This document shows positions 58,250 to 64,000 of a stretch of DNA of 64,000 nt, one piece after another (within the stretch, counting starts at the first letter, position 1; every line of letters begins with the position of its first letter). The position numbers and the translations under genes are program-made. The stretch is from the NCBI RefSeq assembly GCF_017948245.1, contig NZ_CP072865.1, forward strand, positions 2,195,501 to 2,259,500, written 5' to 3'. Source of the stretch: Rhizobium sp. NLR16a (lineage in GTDB: Bacteria > Pseudomonadota > Alphaproteobacteria > Rhizobiales > Rhizobiaceae). The notes beneath the pieces were generated by a model, which was not told where the DNA came from, searched no databases, and was given only the letters and a program-made list of their open reading frames with translations.

Positions 58250-58391
58250 CCCGACTCTCCTCTTTACAAGGAGGAGTCTGGACTAAAATGAGCCAATCAC
58301 AACTGCTTTCTGAACGTGAGATGAACAAAATACTGTGACGGGCGTTTTTAACGATATTTTTACAACACCTGTTAAACGGCTCAGATGCATC

Positions 58392-58426
58392 AAAAACGAA
58401 AAACCCCGCTGTTTCCAGCGGGGTTT
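58392..58426 (-). terminator. Intrinsic terminator after tuf copy 2
   Basis: An 11-bp perfect stem AAACCCCGCTG/CAGCGGGGTTT with a TTTC loop (58401-58411 and 58416-58426). On the minus strand it is followed by TTCGTTTTTG, a U-rich tract. It lies 24 bp after the tuf stop. Confidence 0.88.
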
Positions 58427-58450
58427 CCTGATTGTGGATAACCTGAAAGG

Positions 58451-59626
58451 TTACTCGACGATTGAAGCGACGATACCGGCGCCGACGGTGCGGCCGCCTT
58501 CGCGGATAGCGAAGCGCAGCTTTTCTTCCATCGCGATCGGAACGATCAGCTCGACGTCAACCGTGACGTTGTCGCCCGGCATGACCATTTCCGTGCCTTC
58601 CGGAAGCGTCACGATACCGGTAACGTCCGTCGTGCGGAAGTAGAACTGCGGACGGTAGTTGGTGAAGAACGGCGTATGACGGCCGCCCTCTTCCTTCGTC
58701 AGGATGTAGGCTTCTGCCTTGAACTTCTTGTGCGGCTTGACCGAGCCCGGCTTGCACAGGATCTGACCACGCTCGACGCCGTCACGGTTCACACCGCGGA
58801 TCAGCGCGCCGATGTTGTCGCCGGCCTGGCCCTGGTCGAGCAGCTTGCGGAACATTTCAACGCCGGTCACCGTCGTCTTCGACGTCGGACGGATGCCGAC
58901 GATCTCGACTTCTTCACCAACCTTGATGATGCCACGCTCGACGCGGCCGGTCACGACCGTACCACGGCCCGAGATCGAGAACACGTCTTCGATCGGCATC
59001 AGGAACGGCTGGTCAACCGGACGCTCAGGCGTCGGGATGTACGAGTCGACCGCTGCCATCAGTTCGCGGATCGCGTCTTCGCCGATCTTCTTGTCGGAAT
59101 CTTCAAGAGCAGCAAGCGCCGAGCCCTTGACGACCGGAATGTCGTCGCCCGGGAAGTCGTAGGACGACAGAAGCTCGCGAACCTCGAGCTCGACCAGCTC
59201 GAGAAGCTCGGCGTCGTCAACCTGGTCGACCTTGTTCAGGAACACAACGATCGCCGGAACGCCGACCTGGCGGGCGAGCAGGATGTGTTCGCGCGTCTGC
59301 GGCATCGGGCCGTCAGCAGCCGAGCAAACCAGAATCGCGCCGTCCATCTGCGCCGCACCGGTGATCATGTTCTTCACGTAGTCGGCATGGCCGGGGCAGT
59401 CGACGTGCGCATAGTGGCGGGCCGGCGTCTCATACTCAACGTGCGCCGTCGAGATCGTGATACCGCGCGCCTTCTCTTCCGGAGCCGCGTCGATCTGGTC
59501 GTACGCCTTGAACTCACCGAAGTACTTCGTGATCGCTGCCGTCAGAGACGTCTTGCCGTGGTCAACGTGGCCGATCGTGCCAATGTTGACGTGCGGCTTG
59601 TTGCGCTCAAACTTACTCTTTGCCAT
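58451..59626 (-). CDS. tuf: Elongation factor Tu, copy 2
   Basis: 391 residues, identical in protein to copy 1 at 39265. Two silent differences were seen by eye, at 58463 and 58616, both near the 3' end. Flanking sequence is unrelated, so the identity stops at the gene ends. This copy has its own promoter match and terminator and lies downstream of tRNA-Tyr and tRNA-Gly, matching the tufB context of E. coli. Confidence 0.98.
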   Translation of the reverse strand: MAKSKFERNKPHVNIGTIGHVDHGKTSLTAAITKYFGEFKAYDQIDAAPEEKARGITISTAHVEYETPARHYAHVDCPGHADYVKNMITGAAQMDGAILVCSAADGPMPQTREHILLARQVGVPAIVVFLNKVDQVDDAELLELVELEVRELLSSYDFPGDDIPVVKGSALAALEDSDKKIGEDAIRELMAAVDSYIPTPERPVDQPFLMPIEDVFSISGRGTVVTGRVERGIIKVGEEVEIVGIRPTSKTTVTGVEMFRKLLDQGQAGDNIGALIRGVNRDGVERGQILCKPGSVKPHKKFKAEAYILTKEEGGRHTPFFTNYRPQFYFRTTDVTGIVTLPEGTEMVMPGDNVTVDVELIVPIAMEEKLRFAIREGGRTVGAGIVASIVE

Positions 59627-59681
59627 TTGAATGCTTCCTGTGAACGAAATGGTGGCCCCGGCGAACCGGTTTAGTGCCGCC

Positions 59682-59710
59682 GTTTAAGGCTTTCGGCGAA
59701 ATTGCGCAAG
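59682..59710 (-). promoter_or_regulatory. Candidate promoter of tuf copy 2
   Basis: On the minus strand CTTGCG (59705-59710), 17 bases, TTAAAC (59682-59687), about 56 bp before the start codon. It would let tuf be transcribed apart from the upstream tRNAs. Confidence 0.45.
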
Positions 59711-59947
59711 ACTTAATTGCAGAGACCAATCTTGGCGTGACAGCGCATATGGGAGACAATTCGCCGCCTGCAAGGCGATTCGCCGGGACCCTTCCAAAAA
59801 TCGCTGGAATCTCAAAGAAAATCGCGCGGAAGCCGCCGCCATTGGCGTCCCTCGCCTACGGCAACAGCAGTCGGCGTACACCCACGGCTGGAAACAGCGC
59901 GCGCGACGACCGTGACTGCGATCGCATCAACTGGCTTTAGGGGAGAC

Positions 59948-60021
59948 TGGAGCGGGTAGCGGGAATCGAACCCGCGTATTCAGCTTGGAAGGCTGCTGCT
60001 CTACCATTGAGCTATACCCGC
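59948..60021 (-). tRNA. tRNA-Gly (anticodon TCC)
   Basis: A 74-base cloverleaf on the minus strand. Acceptor GCGGGTA/TACCCGC, anticodon loop CTTCCAA with TCC, T-arm GGTTCGATTCC, encoded CCA. It lies 24 bp after tRNA-Tyr, so the two are cotranscribed. Confidence 0.97.
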
Positions 60022-60045
60022 GGGATGGTCCGATCCAATGACGAA

Positions 60046-60130
60046 TGGTGGAGAGAGTTGGATTTGAACCAACGTAGGCTGAGCCAACGGATTTACAGTC
60101 CGTCCCCTTTAACCACTCGGGCATCTCTCC
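60046..60130 (-). tRNA. tRNA-Tyr (anticodon GTA)
   Basis: An 85-base class II tRNA with the long variable arm. Acceptor GGAGAGA/TCTCTCC, anticodon GTA in loop CTGTAAA, encoded CCA. First gene of the Tyr-Gly pair upstream of tuf copy 2. Confidence 0.97.
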
Positions 60131-60202
60131 AGTTTTTCGTCCGGATCTTGAAGACCAAGTTCGTCAGACTTCGAAGCGTTGCCGCCCGTCGTCTGCGCCG
60201 CG

Positions 60203-60231
60203 TATATGACCGGAGCATTTCCGTCTGTCAA
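60203..60231 (-). promoter_or_regulatory. Promoter of the tRNA-Tyr/tRNA-Gly unit
   Basis: On the minus strand TTGACA (60226-60231), 17 bases, CATATA (60203-60208), about 73 bp before the tRNA-Tyr 5' end. The -35 is a perfect consensus and the spacing is ideal, the best promoter match seen on this side of the window. Confidence 0.65.
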
Positions 60232-60333
60232 CACGATGACAATGGAAAAAACACGAAAAATTTCATTCGACGCCGAAAGCCGGCACATGAAAGAAAGCCT
60301 ATGCGGCAGCGAACGCCATGGCTATAAAGCCGC

Positions 60334-61224
60334 ATGAGCAAAGACAACAAATCCGGCGGCAAGGCCGCGACAGACCCATCCGCCAAGGATACGCACTACG
60401 CCAATCTGAGGCGCGCCCACCGCGACGCCAAGCGCGAACGCGGCGAGATCCCGACACCCCAGCCACAGAAGCGCCGGCGGGGAGCTGAGGACTGGAAGCC
60501 GCCGGTACTCGCGCCCGACCAGGTCTATCTCTATGGCCTGCATACGGTGCGCGCTGCTCTCGACAATCCGGAGCGCAAGAAGATCAAGCTGTTTACGACG
60601 CAGAATGCGCTCGCGCGTCTGGAAATCGACGTCGAGACGCTAGGCATTCCCTTCGAAATCGTCTCGCCGCACGAGATCGACAAGGTGCTCGGTCCCGAGG
60701 CGATCCATCAGGGCGTCATGCTGGAAACGCGGCCGCTACCGGTGCGCCGGCTCGAAGCGCTGAAGGACAGCCCTCTTCTGCTCGTGCTCGACCAGGTCAC
60801 CGATCCGCACAATGTCGGCGCGATCATGCGCTCGGCCGTCGCCTTCAATGCCGGGGCGGTTATCACCACCCAGAGACATAGCCCGACCGAGTCAGGTGTG
60901 CTCGCCAAGTCCGCCTCCGGCGCCCTGGAACTGATACCTTATATACAGATCACCAACCTCGCCGAGGCGCTTGGCGAATTGCACAAGCTCGGCTTCTCCA
61001 CCATCGGCCTCGATTCGGAAGGACCGGCGCCGCTCGAAGGCACCTTCTCCGGCGACAAGGTGGCGCTGGTGCTCGGCTCGGAGGGCAAGGGGCTCAGGCA
61101 GAAGACGCGCGAAACCGTCAACGCGCTTGCCCGCCTCGACATGCCGGGCGCAATCAAGTCGCTGAACGTCTCGAATGCAGCGGCGATTGCGCTTTATGCG
61201 GCGCGGCTCTATCTGAAGCCATAA
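60334..61224 (+). CDS. rlmB: 23S rRNA (guanosine-2'-O-)-methyltransferase RlmB-type
   Basis: A 296-residue SpoU/TrmH family enzyme. The N-terminal substrate-binding domain begins at LYGLHTVRAAL (after a charged 60-residue extension). The C-terminal knot has motif 1 LDQVTDPHNVGAIMRSA, motif 2 ALVLGSEGKGLR and motif 3 SLNVSNAAAIALY. RlmB methylates G2251 of 23S rRNA, though TrmH relatives on tRNA cannot be ruled out. The ribosome site is weak. Divergent from the tRNA-Tyr unit. Confidence 0.9.
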   Translation: MSKDNKSGGKAATDPSAKDTHYANLRRAHRDAKRERGEIPTPQPQKRRRGAEDWKPPVLAPDQVYLYGLHTVRAALDNPERKKIKLFTTQNALARLEIDVETLGIPFEIVSPHEIDKVLGPEAIHQGVMLETRPLPVRRLEALKDSPLLLVLDQVTDPHNVGAIMRSAVAFNAGAVITTQRHSPTESGVLAKSASGALELIPYIQITNLAEALGELHKLGFSTIGLDSEGPAPLEGTFSGDKVALVLGSEGKGLRQKTRETVNALARLDMPGAIKSLNVSNAAAIALYAARLYLKP

Positions 61225-61288
61225 GCGGGGCAACAGGCGACCAGATCAATTCCAACGACCGCAGTCGTCACGCCAAGGGGGAAGTGTC

Positions 61289-61981
61289 ATGATCCGTTTC
61301 GTCGTCCGGCTTCCGGCTGCGGCAGCTGCCCTCCTTGCCTGTGGCCTGGCCCAGGGGCAGGAGATCGATGCCGATATTCTCAAAGCGCAGGCAGGGACCT
61401 ATCTCTTTGCCCCGCAAGACGGCCGCGCGGGATGCCGGATGACGCTTGAAACCGGTACGGCGATCGGCGGCCATTCGCTGTCCGGCCAGGAGGCCTGCAC
61501 TAAGCCGCTGCCGGCGCTTGCCGAGTCCTATGCCTGGAATTTCGACGGCAATGGCGGTCTCATTCTGATCGACGCGACGCGCAAGGTCATCGCCCGTTTC
61601 GTCGAGAACGAAGGTTCGCCGATGAAAACGGAAGACGAAACACCGCTCCTGCTGGTTTCAGCACCCGATGGTGTCGATCGCCTGCCGACCTTCAGGAGCC
61701 TTGCCGGGACATGGGCGATGCAAAGACCGGGCGGCGACAAGCTCTGCAGCGTGACACTCGACGCCACCGTCGATACGGACGGCCACGCCCCCTTGTCGCT
61801 TTCCAAAGACTGCGCCGCCAATGTCGCCAGGCTCAAGCTCGCCGTCTGGAATATCGACGGTTTCGGGCTGACGCTGATGAGCCATGATGGTTCATCGCTC
61901 AGCTTCGACATGCGCGCCGACGGTAATTTCGACAAGTCCGGCGAAGAAGGCGGCAAGCCGCTTTCGCTCGTGCGCCACTGA
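61289..61981 (+). CDS. Secreted AprI/Inh-type metalloprotease inhibitor with two repeated domains
   Basis: A 230-residue protein with a signal peptide (cleavage near AQG-QE). Two similar halves follow. Domain 1 (about 30-125) has AGTYLF, Cys49 and Cys70, Trp83 and GGLILID. Domain 2 (about 135-230) has AGTWAM, Cys153 and Cys175, Trp187 and GLTLMSHDG. Each half matches the small beta-barrel Inh fold with one disulfide. Inh proteins block serralysin-type proteases in the periplasm, normally with one domain. No protease gene is nearby. Inhibitory function is inferred, and the N-terminal inhibitory segment is not obvious. Confidence 0.75.
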   Translation: MIRFVVRLPAAAAALLACGLAQGQEIDADILKAQAGTYLFAPQDGRAGCRMTLETGTAIGGHSLSGQEACTKPLPALAESYAWNFDGNGGLILIDATRKVIARFVENEGSPMKTEDETPLLLVSAPDGVDRLPTFRSLAGTWAMQRPGGDKLCSVTLDATVDTDGHAPLSLSKDCAANVARLKLAVWNIDGFGLTLMSHDGSSLSFDMRADGNFDKSGEEGGKPLSLVRH

Positions 61982-62106
61982 TCCCGGCTGAGGGCTCGAT
62001 CCGGAGAAATCCACTTTTTGCCTTGGAATGACCTTCTGGAGCATTATGATCTGGCGGCGATCGATCCGTAACGACCGGTCACAAGCAAGAAGGAGCGATT
62101 CCCATC

Positions 62107-62265
62107 ATGGCCATTCGACCGCTGATTTTCGGTATCCTCTTCATCGCGGCCTTTGTGGGAATCATCCTCAGCATCATCTGGGTGGACACGTCGCATCCCG
62201 TCCACCAGCCCGATCCGCTGTCGCCGACGGCGCCCGGCCCCGCGACGCCGGGACCGGTGCAATAG
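62107..62265 (+). CDS. Small membrane-anchored proline-rich protein, 52 residues
   Basis: A short frame from ATG 62107 to TAG 62265. It encodes one membrane helix (PLIFGILFIAAFVGIILSII) and a Pro-rich tail (HPVHQPDPLSPTAPGPATPG). AAGGAG lies about 12 bases upstream, slightly far. Tail composition suggests a periplasmic linker. No family recognised. It follows the Inh-like gene by 125 bp. Confidence 0.6.
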   Translation: MAIRPLIFGILFIAAFVGIILSIIWVDTSHPVHQPDPLSPTAPGPATPGPVQ

Positions 62266-62324
62266 GCGAGAGGAACGCGGACGGCGATTGCGCGTTAATC
62301 CCACCGAACGGGGATTGAACGCTT

Positions 62325-62462
62325 ATGCGCATAATGATCGCCATCGTCGCTGTCATGGTCGCCTCCGTGCTCAGCATCGCGATGATGTCACCTTCCGGTG
62401 CCGGACAGACCGGTAACGGCGACAGAATCGAGGCAAGAGTCAACGAATCCATCACGCATTGA
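62325..62462 (+). CDS. Small exported or membrane peptide, 45 residues
   Basis: A short frame from ATG 62325 to TGA 62462, with a hydrophobic N-terminus (MIAIVAVMVASVLSIAMM) and a polar tail (GAGQTGNGDRIEARVNESITH). The upstream GGGGA is only a fair ribosome site. It resembles its neighbour at 62107 in layout (one helix plus a short tail) but not in sequence. Could be a chance frame. Confidence 0.45.
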   Translation: MRIMIAIVAVMVASVLSIAMMSPSGAGQTGNGDRIEARVNESITH

Positions 62463-62497
62463 AACCGGGAATGGCGAGTGGCTGGGACCGACTATCC

Positions 62498-62804
62498 TCA
62501 GCTGCGATAGAATCGCGGCATGTCGCGATCAAATTGGCGCCACTCGCGACGCTCTTCCCAGCGCCACGGCCGCCAAGGGCGGCGTTCATAACGCCATTCA
62601 GACCGGCGCCAATCAGTCACGGTCGTCACGCCAATCAAGATCGTCACGCCAGCGGTCGTGTGGCCAGCTGTCATGAATCTGGACGATGTCGCTTTGCACG
62701 GATAGCGCCGATCGGTCGACAGGCATGGCGGCGGCGGGCGCAACGGCAGCAAAGGCCGCGCCGAGGGACATGGCTGCGGTCAGGAAAATAGGCGCGAACT
62801 TCAT
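62498..62804 (-). pseudogene. Secreted Trp/Arg/Asp-rich small protein with an apparent +1 frameshift
   Basis: ATG 62804 (GAGGAAG upstream) begins a signal peptide (cleavage near PAAA-MP) and continues to a TGA at 62613-62615 (63 residues), ending HDRWRDDLDWRDDRD. Without that stop, the +1 frame runs on to TGA 62498 with the same Trp/Arg/Glu-rich style (DWRRSEWRYERRPWRPWRWE, then RREWRQFDRD). Removing one base at the stop (GAC-T-GAT to GAC GAT) would join the two into one protein of about 100 residues. It may be a real mutation, a sequence error or frameshifting. Related basic, Trp-rich secreted proteins are common in rhizobia. Confidence 0.6.
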
Positions 62805-63008
62805 GGCTGCTTCCTCATTGACGATGAGGAGATACTGCGCCAACACGACTGAATTGCTGCTGAAGCAGTCCTTAGATAGAGTTCATCAAGGAAAAGCGCC
62901 GGAGGGTTATCGGAACCAGTCCGCCTTCGTTCCCAACGGAACTACGACGCGACAGCCTTCGCTTGGCCGCTCTCTTCGGCTCGCCGAGCCGAAGCTCACA
63001 GAGCAGGC

Positions 63009-63084
<76 letters not shown>

Positions 63085-63240
63085 AATAGCTGCCCAACTA
63101 ACAGATTCTGCGATCCTGTAAAGGAAAATCCGTGCCGGCGCAGACAGTCGGCGTGGATCCAAAACGCCTTGTCGTGCAAAACGGCCTTGTCGCAACTGCC
63201 ATTTATCCTTTAGCTAGAGCAGCTTCACAAAGGGCATTGT

Positions 63241-64000
63241 ATGGGCCGTTCATTCCAGACGCTTTCCTTTATCGCCTCGCCGACGATGGAGGCGCTCGCA
63301 GCGCGCGAAGAGCTGATTCGCATCTATGGCGACGTTCCGCAGGACAAGGCTGATGTCATCGTCGCACTGGGTGGCGATGGCTTCATGCTGCAGACGCTGC
63401 ACAGCACCATGAACTCGGGCAAGCTGGTCTACGGCATGAACCGCGGCTCGGTCGGCTTTCTGATGAATGACTACAGCACAGAACGACTTCAGGAGCGTAT
63501 CTGCGTCGCCGTCGAAAACGCTTTCCGCCCCTTGAAGATGACCACGGCCAATGCCGACGGTACCAATTCGACAGCGCTCGCCATCAACGAGGTCTATCTT
63601 TTTCGCCAGTCCTATCAGGCAGCCAATCTGAGAGTCGTGGTCGACGGACGCGTGCGTCTGGAGGAACTGATCTGCGACGGGCTGATGGTGGCCACCCCAG
63701 CCGGATCAACGGCCTATAATCTTTCCGCCCATGGCCCCATCCTGCCGCTCGAGGCGCCCCTGCTCGCCATGACGCCGGTCAGCGCTTTCAGGCCGCGGCG
63801 CTGGAGGGGCGCCCTGCTTCCGAACAAAGTGACTGTCGATATCGACGTGCTCGAGCCGGTGAAGCGGCCGGTGAATGCGGTGGCGGACAATACGGAAGTC
63901 AAATCGGTGCTGCATGTCCGCATCGCCCAGTCGGAGCATATGACGGCGCGTATCCTCTCCGATCCCGACCGCTCCTGGTCCGACCGCATTCTCGCCGAGC
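63241..64000 (+). CDS. nadK: NAD kinase (3' end beyond the window)
   Basis: The frame opens at ATG 63241 (AAAGGG upstream) and runs off the right edge after 253 codons. Motif GGDG at 44-47 (VALGGDGFMLQTL), NE in ALAINEVYLF, and TPAGSTAYNLSAHGPILPL are the ATP/NAD-binding blocks of the NAD kinase family. It makes NADP from NAD. A weak promoter match (CTTGTC 63186-63191, N17, TTTAGC 63209-63214) precedes it. It is divergent from tRNA-Thr. Confidence 0.93.
   Translation, partial: MGRSFQTLSFIASPTMEALAAREELIRIYGDVPQDKADVIVALGGDGFMLQTLHSTMNSGKLVYGMNRGSVGFLMNDYSTERLQERICVAVENAFRPLKMTTANADGTNSTALAINEVYLFRQSYQAANLRVVVDGRVRLEELICDGLMVATPAGSTAYNLSAHGPILPLEAPLLAMTPVSAFRPRRWRGALLPNKVTVDIDVLEPVKRPVNAVADNTEVKSVLHVRIAQSEHMTARILSDPDRSWSDRILAE

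Noticed and set aside
58134..58328. A 64-codon minus-strand frame overlapping the 44-residue peptide
   Set aside because: Cys/Arg-rich without pattern and without a ribosome site. The overlapping shorter frame has a strong site and a membrane helix.

Overview
The window looks like a chromosomal segment of a Rhizobium-group alphaproteobacterium. It is GC-rich, its promoters fit a CTTGAC/TTGACA-N17 pattern, adk sits between secY and rpsM, rpsD and rpmJ are missing from the ribosomal cluster, and it carries several families typical of rhizobia (DUF1883, AprI/Inh inhibitor, MsrPQ). No mobile element, CRISPR array or rRNA gene was seen.

Left part (1-24.1 kb), accessory and metabolic genes. A leftward operon runs from a LacI-type repressor (GTG at 6298) through a CoA-transferase, an enoyl-CoA hydratase and an aldehyde dehydrogenase to a sugar-type ABC binding protein cut by the left edge. 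A perfect 20-bp palindrome fills the spacer of its promoter, and a weaker copy lies 96 bp upstream. Next come a PAS histidine kinase, an AhpD-like protein, a secreted esterase-like protein with Gly at the nucleophile position, a nucleoside deoxyribosyltransferase relative, a LysR/SDR divergent pair, a ketopantoate-reductase relative, a DUF1883 protein and a membrane protein preceded by a perfect FNR/FixK box. rarA and a DegP/HtrA protease overlap by ATGA. YkvA and LprI-like genes, ilvD, msrP-msrQ, a DUF2809 membrane protein and an APH-fold protein complete this part.

Centre (24.2-56.9 kb), the rif-str-S10-spc-alpha supercluster, all on the minus strand: tRNA-Trp, secE, nusG, rplKAJL, rpoBC, then one small opposite-strand gene, rpsLG, fusA, tuf, the S10 genes (rpsJ to rpsQ), the spc genes (rplN to secY), adk, rpsM, rpsK, rpoA and rplQ. 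Tight or overlapping spacing is interrupted by longer gaps that hold hairpins and, in a few cases, recognisable promoters. These gaps probably set the transcript units. Intrinsic terminators follow rpoC, rplQ and the second tuf.

Right part (57-64 kb): an NAD-dependent epimerase, a 44-residue membrane peptide, a second nearly identical tuf gene with tRNA-Gly and tRNA-Tyr upstream (an order resembling the E. coli tRNA-tufB operon), rlmB, a two-domain Inh-type inhibitor, three small envelope proteins (one apparently frameshifted), tRNA-Thr and the start of NAD kinase cut by the right edge.

Most of the window is conserved core. I see no clear new defence or mobile system. The best leads are the LacI-controlled acyl-CoA operon, the anaerobox-controlled membrane protein, proteins lacking a family catalytic residue (esterase Ser to Gly, kinase HGD to HGN), and the pattern of hairpins inside the ribosomal supercluster. 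Everything here comes from reading the sequence and general family knowledge. No database search was run.
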